The notes under the pieces were generated by a model that was not told the DNA's origin, made no database searches, and saw only the letters and a program-made list of their open reading frames with translations. The translations under genes were made by a program, and so were the position numbers. A stretch of DNA of 64,000 nucleotides from Marivibrio sp040218065. Its GTDB lineage: Bacteria > Pseudomonadota > Alphaproteobacteria > UBA8366 > Aestuariispiraceae. The stretch covers positions 248,001-312,000 of the forward strand of contig NZ_JAVJQE010000008.1 of NCBI RefSeq assembly GCF_040218065.1, written 5' to 3'. Shown piece after piece: positions 8,789 to 16,581 of the stretch (position 1 is its first letter; the number at the start of each line of letters is the position of its first letter).

Positions 8789-9014
8789 CGGGTAGGCCTC
8801 CCTAAAATCGGTTGCGCGGGCCGCCGGCGCGGCCCGATCGTACAGGCCACTCTTGACCCTGCGCGCTGCGGGGTCATTGACTTGGGTCAATCGATCCGCA
8901 GGCGCCGCCCGCGTCTGGCGCCGACGGTCAAGGCTTGCTAGTCAAGGCGGGGATCGTATTCCGCGCGCCGCCCGCCGCGCTCTCTTCACGCAACGAGATG
9001 AGGATCATTCGAAC

Positions 9015-9971
9015 ATGACGGTCGTCCTGATCAGCCGGGCCGAAAGCGCCGCCACCTGGGCTGCGGAGATCCGCGGCCAAGACCCCGAATTGGACTTGCG
9101 CGTCTGGCCTGACGAGACGCGCGACCTCGACCCGGCGGCGGTGGACTTCGTCATCGCCGCCAAACCGCCGCCCGGCGCGATCGCCGCCTATCCCAACGTG
9201 AAAGCCGTTCTATCGTTGTGGGCGGGCGTGGATCACATCACCTCGGATCCGGAGTTTCCCGCGCATCTTCCGATCGCGCGGATGGTGGAGGAGGGATTGA
9301 CCCGCGGCATGCGGGAGTTCGTCGTCGCCCAGGCGTTGAACGCCCATCTGAAGATGCCGGAGTATATCCGTCAGCAGAACGAGCGGGTCTGGCGCCCGGA
9401 GATTCGCGGACCCCACGGGACCGAACCGCTGGTCGACGAGGTGACGGTCGGGATCCTGGGGCTCGGCGTTCTGGGAAGCGACTGTGCGGCCGCGCTGCGC
9501 GATTTCGGCTTTCAGGTCGCGGGCTGGGCGAAGAGCCGAAAGAGGATGGACGGCGTCGACTGCTACGCGGGCGACGCGGAGCGCGCGGCGATGCTGGCGC
9601 GCACCGACATCTTGGTGAACCTCCTGCCGCGCACGGCGGAGACCGAGAATGTTCTGAACGCCGGGCTGTTCGCCGAATTGCCGGAGGGCGCCTACCTGAT
9701 CAATGTCGGGCGCGGCGAGCATCTGGTGGAAGAGGACCTGATCGCCGCGCTCGAGTCAGGCCGGCTGGCGGGTGCGACGCTGGACGTCTTCCGCACCGAA
9801 CCGCTGCCGCAGGACCATCCCTTCTGGGCGCACCCGAAGATCACGGTCACCCCGCACGTCGCCAGCATCACCCGGGTGAAGACCGGTGTCGCCCGGCTCG
9901 TGTCGGCGATTCGCGCCTTCGAGCGGGGCGAGACCCCCGAAGGCGTCGTCGATCCAGAGAAAGGGTATTGA
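9015..9971 (+). CDS. ghrA: Glyoxylate/hydroxypyruvate reductase A
   Basis: A 318-residue D-2-hydroxyacid dehydrogenase that reduces glyoxylate and hydroxypyruvate with NAD(P)H. The Rossmann motif GLGVLGSDCAAAL is near residue 145. Catalytic Arg, Glu and His appear in LPRTAETENVLN/LINVGRGEHLVEEDL, DVFRTEPLPQDHPFW and TVTPHVAS. The N-terminal catalytic domain (VVLISRAESAATWAAEIR, LSLWAGVDHI) is of the GhrA subtype. The ATG at 9015 begins the fold; an extended frame from 8853 has no support. Monocistronic. Confidence 0.9.
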   Translation: MTVVLISRAESAATWAAEIRGQDPELDLRVWPDETRDLDPAAVDFVIAAKPPPGAIAAYPNVKAVLSLWAGVDHITSDPEFPAHLPIARMVEEGLTRGMREFVVAQALNAHLKMPEYIRQQNERVWRPEIRGPHGTEPLVDEVTVGILGLGVLGSDCAAALRDFGFQVAGWAKSRKRMDGVDCYAGDAERAAMLARTDILVNLLPRTAETENVLNAGLFAELPEGAYLINVGRGEHLVEEDLIAALESGRLAGATLDVFRTEPLPQDHPFWAHPKITVTPHVASITRVKTGVARLVSAIRAFERGETPEGVVDPEKGY

Positions 9972-9986
9972 GGGGCCGCGTCCCGC

Positions 9987-10229
9987 TCAGCCGAGCGGCA
10001 CGTTCTCCTTCGGGTGAAACCAAATCTTCTGATTGTGAATCTCGCCCAGCAGATCTTTGATCTCGCGCAGCCGCTCGAGGTCGGCCTTGATGATGGCGCT
10101 GTCTTCGCTGTGGATCGTCGCCTCCTGCGCATCGTGGATGCGCATGGCTAAGTGGCTCACCCGTTGCCGCAGGCAGTCCTCGATGATCTCGAGCTCCCGC
10201 ATGTTGAGCCGGAATTCTTTCTTGTACAT
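9987..10229 (-). CDS. Small helical hypothetical protein
   Basis: An 80-residue soluble protein I do not recognise. Residues 1-62 are strongly amphipathic and charged (MRELEIIEDCLRQRVSHLAMRIHDAQE ... DLERLREIKDLLGEIHNQ split around a short loop), suggesting a helical hairpin or coiled coil. The tail IWFHPKENVPLG is non-helical. A gaggcg ribosome site precedes the ATG by a few bases. It is convergent with ghrA, with 15 bases between stops. The coding pattern (third-position GC, coherent helix periodicity) supports a real gene. Confidence 0.65.
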   Translation of the reverse strand: MYKKEFRLNMRELEIIEDCLRQRVSHLAMRIHDAQEATIHSEDSAIIKADLERLREIKDLLGEIHNQKIWFHPKENVPLG

Positions 10230-10335
10230 CGCGCGCCTCGCTTTGGTTCTGCCACACCGATCAGCGGACGGCCGGGGTAATTTAACATAGACCGAGGCGG
10301 GCGGCCGGCAACGCCCCTTTTCGTCTTGCGGATGT

Positions 10336-11037
10336 TTATCGCAACGCCCGCGCGACTTCCGGCTTGTGCTCGATTTCGCGCTTGAGCTTGCGCCGCATGG
10401 CGTCCGGGAAGTCCGCCATCGTCTCGGCCGTCATGACGAATGACCCGAATCCGGTCGCCACCTCCTCGCGATAATATCGGTCGAGCTCGGGCTCCTCGTT
10501 CAGGATCGCGAGGCCGTTGACCGTGATGCCCAGACTGTCCGCCATCGCCCGCGCCTGGGGCAGCAGCACGACATAGTCTCGCGCCGGCGTCTCCTTGCCG
10601 TCGCCGGAGACGTCGATCACCTTGCGCGTGCCTGCATAGCCGTTGCGCCCCATCCAGCGCGCCGCCGCGCCGATCCCGCTGCCGACGCCGGTGCCGCCGC
10701 TGACCCGTCTGGGAAAGCTTTCGACCAGCCGCGCGAAGGCTTCGGCGTCAGCCGGCCCGGCGATCCGCATCCAGGGGCCGAGATCCTTGGGGATGGTTGG
10801 TTCAGCCCAGACGACCAAGGCCACCGCGATCGCGCCGATCGGGCCGCTTGCGATCGCCTCCTGGATCTCAGGGTCGCGGAAGGCGGCGGCGACGCCGTCC
10901 ATCTGCAGGCGAAACTCCGCTTCATCGACCGAGAAAGAGGCGTCGACCGCCAGCGCCAACTCCAGATCCACGCGCTCTTCGGCCGCCGCGGGCGCGGCGG
11001 CCAACGCCAAGGCGAGAAGGGCGAGCAGCGGTCGCAT
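10336..11037 (-). CDS. DUF1194 (von Willebrand factor A-like) exported protein
   Basis: A 233-residue protein with a clear Sec signal peptide (MRPLLALLALALAAAPAAA, cleavage after AAA). The mature part reads as a VWA-like domain: ELALAVDASFSVDEAEF resembles the first MIDAS strand (D-x-S-x-S), and KVIDVSGDGKE the second Asp. These features fit the DUF1194 family of exported alphaproteobacterial proteins of unknown role. It is monocistronic and divergent from the arsenic operon with a 111-base shared promoter region. It has no obvious ribosome site. Function unknown; a metal-dependent adhesion or binding role would be typical of the fold. Confidence 0.75.
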   Translation of the reverse strand: MRPLLALLALALAAAPAAAEERVDLELALAVDASFSVDEAEFRLQMDGVAAAFRDPEIQEAIASGPIGAIAVALVVWAEPTIPKDLGPWMRIAGPADAEAFARLVESFPRRVSGGTGVGSGIGAAARWMGRNGYAGTRKVIDVSGDGKETPARDYVVLLPQARAMADSLGITVNGLAILNEEPELDRYYREEVATGFGSFVMTAETMADFPDAMRRKLKREIEHKPEVARALR

Positions 11038-11044
11038 GGCTCAA

Positions 11045-11073
11045 GATATAGGACGCCCCGGCGCCGGTGTCCT
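11045..11073 (-). promoter_or_regulatory. Candidate promoter for the DUF1194 gene
   Basis: Reading leftward, AGGACA (11073-11068) and TATATC (11050-11045) are separated by 17 bases, a sigma70-like arrangement. The -10 element ends 8 bases before the ATG at 11037, so transcription could begin at or next to the start codon, which would explain the missing ribosome site. Read by eye only. Confidence 0.35.
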
Positions 11074-11112
11074 CTCCCGTCGTTCGCAGGCGGCTGGGAA
11101 ACGGATTCGCCC

Positions 11113-11147
11113 TTGCGCCGAGTTTAGTTTGTCGATAATTCACGAAA
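11113..11147 (+). promoter_or_regulatory. Candidate leaderless promoter and ArsR operator of the arsenic operon
   Basis: GATAAT at 11134-11139 is a good -10 element, with a weak TTGCGC at 11113-11118 (15-base spacer). The ATG of arsR is at 11149, where the transcript would be expected to start, and there is no purine-rich ribosome site. The -10 is embedded in an imperfect dyad (tttgtcgataattcacgaaa, about 11128-11147), a suitable place for ArsR-type repression. Confidence 0.45.
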
Positions 11148-11148
11148 T

Positions 11149-11499
11149 ATGGACAAGAAAGACGCCGCCCGCGCCTTCAAGGCGCTCGCCCAGCCGACCC
11201 GTCTGGCCGCCTTTCGCCGTCTGGTGGCGGCCGGGCGGGCGGGGCTCAGCGCCGGCGAGCTGGCCGAGGCTCTGGGCGTTCCGCACAACACGCTCTCGAC
11301 GCATTTGTCTGTGTTGGAGGAAGCGGGCTTGATCGCGGGGCGAGCGGAGGGGCGGATGCGGCGTTACCAGGTCGATGCGGCGGGCGTCAGCGCGCTCACC
11401 GGGTACATGTTGGCCGACTGCTGCGGCGGTCGGCCGGAACTCTGCCTGCCGGCGGGCTGCGCTGAGCCGCCGGCGCATCGAGAGGAGACCGGAGTATGA
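11149..11499 (+). CDS. arsR: ArsR-family repressor with C-terminal Cys sensor
   Basis: A 116-residue winged-helix repressor expected to release DNA on binding As(III). The DNA-reading helix is in LGVPHNTLSTHLSVLEEAGLI and the wing in GRMRRYQVD. It lacks the ELCVCDL sensor of classical ArsR; instead Cys91, Cys92 and Cys99 sit in CCGGRPELC near the C-terminus, resembling the C-terminal As(III) site described for Acidithiobacillus-type ArsR. It is the first gene of the operon and overlaps arsC by four bases. It appears leaderless. Confidence 0.88.
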   Translation: MDKKDAARAFKALAQPTRLAAFRRLVAAGRAGLSAGELAEALGVPHNTLSTHLSVLEEAGLIAGRAEGRMRRYQVDAAGVSALTGYMLADCCGGRPELCLPAGCAEPPAHREETGV

Positions 11500-12014
11500 G
11501 CGAGAAACCCTACAGCGTCCTGTTTCTGTGCACCGGCAATTCGTCCCGCAGCATCATGGCCGAATCGATCCTGAACGCCCATCCCAGCAAGCGCTTCGCC
11601 GCCTACAGCGCCGGCAGCCTGCCGCGGGGCGTCGTCGATCCGGCGACGATCGACTTTCTGAAGACGTTGAACCGGCCCACAGAGACGCTGCGCTCGAAGA
11701 GCTGGGAGGCGTTTGCAGGCGCGGACGCGCCCGCCTTGGACTTCGTCTTCACCGTCTGCGACAAGGCCGCCGCGGAGCCCTGCCCGGTCTGGCCCGGCCA
11801 GCCGATGTCGGCGCACTGGGGCGTGCCGGATCCGATCGCCTTCGCCGGAACGCCGGCGGAGAAGGCCGCCTTCCTCGCGGATGTCTACCGCATGCTGAAC
11901 AACCGCATCCGGGTCTTCGCCGAACTGCCCCTTGCAAGCCTTGATCGCCTGACGCTCCAGCGGCACCTGGACGATATTGGGGCCGTCGGGGCGAAGGACG
12001 GAGAAAACGCATGA
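11496..12014 (+). CDS. arsC: Arsenate reductase / low-molecular-weight phosphatase-like protein
   Basis: A 172-residue protein of the low-molecular-weight tyrosine phosphatase fold, used by ArsC enzymes to reduce arsenate to arsenite. The P-loop CTGNSSR (C-x5-R, Cys13) is near the N-terminus in SVLFLCTGNSSRSIMAES. Further Cys residues occur in FVFTVCDKAAAEPCPVWPG, the zone used for the disulfide relay in thioredoxin-linked ArsC, and WGVPDP supplies the general-acid Asp. It overlaps arsR and the GAPDH gene by four bases each. Confidence 0.85.
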   Translation: MSEKPYSVLFLCTGNSSRSIMAESILNAHPSKRFAAYSAGSLPRGVVDPATIDFLKTLNRPTETLRSKSWEAFAGADAPALDFVFTVCDKAAAEPCPVWPGQPMSAHWGVPDPIAFAGTPAEKAAFLADVYRMLNNRIRVFAELPLASLDRLTLQRHLDDIGAVGAKDGENA

Positions 12015-13030
12015 GCGTTCGGATCGGGATCAACGGCTTCGGGCGCATGGGGCGGCTCAGCCTGCGGGCGCTGTGGGACCGGCTGGAGGCGGCGGGCGCG
12101 GAGATCGCGACGGTGAACGAGATCGCCGGCGACGCCGAGACGGCGGCGCATCTGCTGGCGTTCGACAGCGTGCACGGCCGCTGGCGTCGCGGCGTGCGCG
12201 CGGACGGCGACGCCCTGATCGTCGAGGAGCGGCGCATCGCCTACAGCGCGGAGAAGACGCCCGGCGCCGTCGATTGGGCGGGCCTCGGCGTCGATCTGGT
12301 GCTGGAGTGCACCGGCAAGTTCAAGACGACCGAAGCGCTGCAGCCCTATTTCGACGGCGGCGTCAAAAAGCTGCTGGTCGCTTGCCCGGTGAAGACCGAA
12401 CCGGCGCTGAACCTCGTCGTCGGGGTGAACGATCATCTCTACGACCCCGACCGGCATCATCTGGTGACGGCCGCCTCCTGCACCACCAATTGCCTCGCGC
12501 CGCTGGTGAAGGTGGTGCATGAGGGGATCGGCGTCCGCCGCGGGTCGATCACCACGATCCACGACGTCACCAACACCCAGGTGATGGTGGACGCGCCGAA
12601 GTCTGATCTGCGCCGCGCGCGCTCGGCGCTCAACTCGCTGATCCCGACGACGACGGGCTCGGCGACCGCGATCGGGCTGATCTATCCGGAGCTTCAGGGT
12701 CGTCTCGACGGACATGCGGTGCGGGTTCCGCTGCTCAACGCCTCGCTCACCGACTGCGCGTTCGAGCTCGAGCGCGAGACGACCGCGGAAGAGGTGAATC
12801 AGTTGTTCCGGGATGCGGCCGCCGGCCCGCTTGGCGCGGTCCTTGGGGTGGAGGACCGGCCGCTTGTCTCGGCCGACTATGTCGACGATCCGCGCTCGGC
12901 GATTCTGGACGCGCCCTCGACGCTGGTGGTCGACGGGTCGCACCTGAAGCTCTACGCCTGGTACGACAATGAGTGGGGCTACGCCAGCCGGATGGCCGAT
13001 CTGGCGCTGCGGATCGCCGAGGACGTGTGA
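12011..13030 (+). CDS. ArsJ-associated glyceraldehyde-3-phosphate dehydrogenase
   Basis: A 339-residue GAPDH. In this context it should use arsenate in place of phosphate, making unstable 1-arseno-3-phosphoglycerate that ArsJ exports. NAD-binding GINGFGRMGRL is at the N-terminus and catalytic Cys157 lies in AASCTTNCLAPL, with TIHDVTNTQ and NEWGYASRMADL later. The ATGA overlap with arsC and the 5-base gap to arsJ show tight coupling. The divergence from housekeeping GAPDH and the location between arsC and arsJ support the arsenic-specific call. Confidence 0.92.
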   Translation: MSVRIGINGFGRMGRLSLRALWDRLEAAGAEIATVNEIAGDAETAAHLLAFDSVHGRWRRGVRADGDALIVEERRIAYSAEKTPGAVDWAGLGVDLVLECTGKFKTTEALQPYFDGGVKKLLVACPVKTEPALNLVVGVNDHLYDPDRHHLVTAASCTTNCLAPLVKVVHEGIGVRRGSITTIHDVTNTQVMVDAPKSDLRRARSALNSLIPTTTGSATAIGLIYPELQGRLDGHAVRVPLLNASLTDCAFELERETTAEEVNQLFRDAAAGPLGAVLGVEDRPLVSADYVDDPRSAILDAPSTLVVDGSHLKLYAWYDNEWGYASRMADLALRIAEDV

Positions 13031-13035
13031 GCGCC

Positions 13036-14298
13036 ATGACCGCCGACCGACGCAGCTACGCGGCCGTTACGGCCGCCTATTGGGGTTTCACGCTGACGGA
13101 CGGCGCGTTGCGCATGCTGGTGCTGCTGCACTTCCATGCGCTGGGCTTCACGCCGCTCGACCTCGCCTTCCTGTTCTTGCTGTACGAGGCGATGGGCGTC
13201 GTCACCAACTTCTTCGGCGGCTGGATCGGCGCGCGCTACGGGCTGCGCCTTACGCTCTATCTCGGGCTCGCGACGCAGATCGTCGCGCTGACGGCGCTCT
13301 CGTTCGTCTCGGCGGACTGGGCGCTCGGCCTGTCGGTGGCCTACGTCATGGGGGCGCAGGCGCTTTCCGGCGTCGCCAAGGACCTCACCAAGATGAGCTC
13401 GAAAAGTGCGGTGAAGCTGGTCGTCGCCGACGAGGCGGGGGACGGCGCGTCGAGCCCGCTGTTCAAGTTGGTGGCGCTGCTGACCGGCTCGAAGAACGCG
13501 CTCAAGGGCGTCGGCTTCTTCCTCGGCGGCCTGCTGCTGGAGACGCTCGGCTTCCAGGCGGGGCTGTGGCTGATGGCGGGGGCGTTGGCCCTGGTGCTGA
13601 TCGCTGCGCTGGCCGGAATCCGCGCCGATCTGGGGCGCGCCAAGCAGAAGATCGCGCGGCGCGAGCTGTTCGCGAAATCGCGCGCGATCAACATCCTGTC
13701 GGCGGCCCGCGTCTTTCTGTTCGCCGCGCGCGACGTGTGGTTCGTGGTGGGCGTTCCGCTTTTCCTCTACGACGTCTTGGGCTGGCGCTTCGATCAGGTC
13801 GGCGCCTTCATGGCCGCCTGGGTGATCGGCTACGGGATCGTACAAGCCGGCGCGCCGCGACTGATCGGCCGATCCGCCGGCGCGGGCGAGGCCGCGACGG
13901 GCGCGCGCTGGTGGGGGCTGGCCTTGGCGGCGATCCCCGCCGGCCTCGCCGCGCTGCTGGGCGGCGACCCGGGGGAGGGGTCGTCGGACGGGGCCGTCCT
14001 GATCGGCGGCTTGTTCGTCTTCGGCGCGGTCTTCGCGGTCAATTCCTCGCTGCACTCCTATCTGATCGTGGCGCTGTCGGATCGCGACAAGGTCGCGCTG
14101 TCGGTCGGCTTCTATTACATGGCGAACGCCGTCGGGCGGTTTGCCGGGACGTTGCTATCGGGTCTCGTCTATCAGGCGGCGGGGCTGACGGCTTGCCTGT
14201 GGGTCTCGGCCGCGATGGTCGCGATCGCCGCCGCGCTCGCCTTCCTGTTGCGGCCCGAGACGCCCGCCCGGAGTCAAGAGGCGGCCCATGACGGATGA
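13036..14298 (+). CDS. arsJ: Organoarsenical efflux MFS transporter ArsJ
   Basis: A 420-residue major-facilitator permease with about 12 hydrophobic segments. It begins RRSYAAVTAAYWGFTLTDGALRMLVLLHFHALGF, characteristic of ArsJ, followed by GGWIGARYGLRLTLYLG as the A-like motif of MFS loop 2-3. It should export 1-arseno-3-phosphoglycerate made by the preceding GAPDH, the two together conferring arsenate resistance. The ATG at 13036 is chosen over 12973 because the latter lies inside the GAPDH gene. It overlaps the second arsR by 11 bases. Confidence 0.9.
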   Translation: MTADRRSYAAVTAAYWGFTLTDGALRMLVLLHFHALGFTPLDLAFLFLLYEAMGVVTNFFGGWIGARYGLRLTLYLGLATQIVALTALSFVSADWALGLSVAYVMGAQALSGVAKDLTKMSSKSAVKLVVADEAGDGASSPLFKLVALLTGSKNALKGVGFFLGGLLLETLGFQAGLWLMAGALALVLIAALAGIRADLGRAKQKIARRELFAKSRAINILSAARVFLFAARDVWFVVGVPLFLYDVLGWRFDQVGAFMAAWVIGYGIVQAGAPRLIGRSAGAGEAATGARWWGLALAAIPAGLAALLGGDPGEGSSDGAVLIGGLFVFGAVFAVNSSLHSYLIVALSDRDKVALSVGFYYMANAVGRFAGTLLSGLVYQAAGLTACLWVSAAMVAIAAALAFLLRPETPARSQEAAHDG

Positions 14299-14638
14299 GG
14301 CGCGCGTCGACGAGGCCGCCGCGCTGGAGCGGCTCGGCGCGCTCGGCCATGAGACTCGGCTTGAGGCGTTGCGCCTGTTGATTGAGGCCGGCCCGGCCGG
14401 CCTTGCCGCGGGACGGATCGCCGAGCGGTTGGCGGTGCGGGAGAACGCGCTCTCGCCTCATCTCGACCGGCTGACCCGCGCCGGTCTGGCGACGCGCCGC
14501 CGCGACGGACGGTGCATCCTCTATCGCGCGGATGAGGGCGGGATCGCCGATCTGATGCGCACCTTGCTGCAGGATTGTTGCGACGGCCGGCCGGAGCTGT
14601 GCGGCCCGGCCGCCGTCTGGTGGGAGACCCGTTCATGA
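14288..14638 (+). CDS. Second ArsR-family repressor
   Basis: A 116-residue winged-helix regulator, paralogous to the first arsR of this operon. The recognition helix is in LAVRENALSPHLDRLTRAGLATRR. The C-terminal sensor is CCDGRPELC (Cys97, Cys98, Cys105), almost the same as the first protein, so both probably sense arsenite or a related thiophilic metalloid. It overlaps arsJ by 11 bases and acr3 by 4 (ATGA). Two repressors in one operon could bind different operators, or one may be a duplicate with altered sensitivity. Confidence 0.87.
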   Translation: MTDEARVDEAAALERLGALGHETRLEALRLLIEAGPAGLAAGRIAERLAVRENALSPHLDRLTRAGLATRRRDGRCILYRADEGGIADLMRTLLQDCCDGRPELCGPAAVWWETRS

Positions 14639-15678
14639 GTGAGACGGCGACGCCGATGGGCGCGTTCGAGCGCTATCTGTCGATCTGGGTGGCGCTGGCG
14701 ATCGCGGCCGGCGTGGGGCTCGGCCTCGTCGCGCCGGAGGTCTTTGCGGGTCTCGCGGCGCTGGAGATCGCGAAGGTCAACCTGCCGGTCGCCCTGCTGA
14801 TCTGGGCGATGGTCTATCCGATGATGGTGGCGGTCGATTTCGGCAGCCTGCGCGCCGTCGGCGCGAAGCCGAAGGGGTTGGTCGTCACGCTGACGGTCAA
14901 TTGGCTGATCAAGCCGTTCACCATGGCGGCGCTCGCCGTCCTGTTCTTCGAAGGGGTTTTCGCCGATTGGATCGCGCCGGCGGACGCGCAGCAATATATT
15001 GCGGGTCTGATCATCCTGGGCGCCGCGCCCTGCACGGCGATGGTCTTCGTCTGGTCTCAGTTGACCCGCGGGGACCCGGCCTACACGCTGGTTCAGGTCT
15101 CGCTGAACGATCTGGTGATGGTTCCGGCCTTCGCGCCGATCGTCGCCTTCCTGCTGGGGGTGACGGATCTCAGCGTCCCGTGGGAGACGCTGCTGCTCTC
15201 GGTCGGGCTCTATGTCGTGGTCCCGCTCGCCGCCGGGGCCTGGACGCGCCGGCGTCTCCTGCAAAGCGGCGCATCGAGCGATCCGGTGGCGCGCTTCACC
15301 GCGCGTATCAAGCCGGCGTCGATCCTGGGGCTGCTTGCGACCGTCACGCTGCTGTTCGGCTTCCAGGCCCCGGTGCTGGTCGAAAAGCCCTTCGTCATCG
15401 GCCTGATCGCGGTCCCCATCCTGATCCAATCCTACGGCGTCTTTTTGATCGCCTTTCTGGCCGCCTGGGCCTGGCGGATCCCGCATGCGGTGGCGGCGCC
15501 GTGCGCGTTAATCGGAACCTCGAATTTCTTCGAACTCGCCGTCGCGGTCGCGATCAGCCTGTTCGGCCTCCAGTCGGGGGCGGCGCTCGCCACCGTCGTG
15601 GGCGTGTTGGTGGAGGTGCCGGTGATGCTCTCGCTCGTTGCGCTCGCCAACCGGACGCGGCGCTTCTTTCCCGCCTGA
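14635..15678 (+). CDS. acr3: Arsenite efflux permease Acr3
   Basis: A 347-residue inner-membrane As(III) exporter of the bile/arsenite/riboflavin transporter superfamily with about ten transmembrane helices. Diagnostic segments are LLIWAMVYPMMVAVDF, LGAAPCTAMVFVWSQLTRGDPAYTLVQVSLND (the conserved Cys in APCTAMVF is essential in Acr3) and IGTSNFFELAVAVAISLFG. The start at 14635 overlaps arsR2. It is the last gene of the arsenic operon and converges on the IclR gene with 17 bases between them. Confidence 0.93.
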   Translation: MSETATPMGAFERYLSIWVALAIAAGVGLGLVAPEVFAGLAALEIAKVNLPVALLIWAMVYPMMVAVDFGSLRAVGAKPKGLVVTLTVNWLIKPFTMAALAVLFFEGVFADWIAPADAQQYIAGLIILGAAPCTAMVFVWSQLTRGDPAYTLVQVSLNDLVMVPAFAPIVAFLLGVTDLSVPWETLLLSVGLYVVVPLAAGAWTRRRLLQSGASSDPVARFTARIKPASILGLLATVTLLFGFQAPVLVEKPFVIGLIAVPILIQSYGVFLIAFLAAWAWRIPHAVAAPCALIGTSNFFELAVAVAISLFGLQSGAALATVVGVLVEVPVMLSLVALANRTRRFFPA

Positions 15679-15695
15679 GGCGGCTCGGCGACTTC

Positions 15696-16460
15696 TCAGC
15701 CCGTCCCGACGCCTGCCGCGTAGGCTTTGAGCGCCGCGATTGCAGGTCCCGTCACCTCCGTCAGCGTGGGATCGACGCCGATCAGCGAAACGACGGCCTC
15801 CGGCCAGCCCTGGGCGTCGAGGACAGGGGCGGCGATCGCCGCCAGGCCGGGGATGAACTGGCCGTCGACGGCGGCGAAGCCGTCCGCGCGCACGCGTGCG
15901 GCGATCGCGTCCGCACCTTCCGCGCCGAGCGCGCCTTCGCGCGCGCGCTCGCCCTCTGTCAGGCGGGGCGGCAGATGGGCGAAGAAGCAGTGGCCGGTCG
16001 CGGAGTTCATCAAGGGAAGCCGACTGCCGAGCGCCAGCGCGGTGGTGATCAGCCGCTGCGAGCGTTCGATGCGAACGATCGTCGCGCCCTCCGCCCCCCA
16101 GACCGAGAGCAGGGCGCCGAGTCCGGTCCGCCGCGCCAGGTCAGGCAGCCCGTCTGCGGCCTCGTTGACCAGACTGATGCGGCTGAGCGCCGCCAGGCCG
16201 ATTTCAGCGGCCAGCCGGCCGAGGCCGTAGGCCTGCGCGCGGCCTTGCTGAACAACGAGGCCCTTTTCGATCAGGCTCGCCAGATAGCGATGCGCCTTGG
16301 CGGGGGCGAGGCCGGCCGCCGCCGCCACCTCGCCCAGCGTCATGGCGTCGCCGCCGCGGGCCAAGGCGGCCAACACGTCGACCGCGACGCCGACCGACTG
16401 CACGCCGCGACGCGGCGCGTCCGGATCGGGGGGCGGCGGGGCGTCGCCTGGGGACGGCAT
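15696..16460 (-). CDS. IclR-family transcriptional regulator of the adjacent aromatic cluster
   Basis: A 254-residue regulator. The N-terminal winged helix (GVQSVGVAVDVLAALARGG ... LGEVAAAAGLAPAKAHRYLASLIEKGLV) matches IclR proteins, and the C-terminal effector domain contains RISLVNEAADGLPDLARRTG and GLAAIAAPVLDAQGWPEAVVSLIG. IclR-type proteins commonly control aromatic-acid catabolism and bind a pathway intermediate. The ATG at 16460 is preferred over 16589, which would run into the divergent monooxygenase gene. It is transcribed away from the FAD monooxygenase, across a 121-base region holding repeated operator-like elements. Confidence 0.9.
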   Translation of the reverse strand: MPSPGDAPPPPDPDAPRRGVQSVGVAVDVLAALARGGDAMTLGEVAAAAGLAPAKAHRYLASLIEKGLVVQQGRAQAYGLGRLAAEIGLAALSRISLVNEAADGLPDLARRTGLGALLSVWGAEGATIVRIERSQRLITTALALGSRLPLMNSATGHCFFAHLPPRLTEGERAREGALGAEGADAIAARVRADGFAAVDGQFIPGLAAIAAPVLDAQGWPEAVVSLIGVDPTLTEVTGPAIAALKAYAAGVGTG

Positions 16461-16485
16461 GGCGATGTCCGTGAAAGCTCGAGGG

Positions 16486-16516
16486 TTGCGCAATGCGAAA
16501 AGAATTGCACAATGCG
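16486..16516. promoter_or_regulatory. Repeated operator-like element between the IclR gene and the monooxygenase gene
   Basis: Two near-identical 12-base direct repeats, TTGCGCAATGCG (16486-16497) and TTGCACAATGCG (16505-16516), have starts 19 bases apart. The core of each is an imperfect palindrome, and GCAAT/ATTGC arms (16490-16494, 16504-16508) also face each other. Location between a divergent IclR gene and its likely target operon fits an IclR binding site. Confidence 0.5.
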
Positions 16517-16581
16517 TAAATAACGGCAACCGCCGCCGGAACGAAAAAGGACGGCGGGCCGAAACGGGAGGACCGCGCCCC

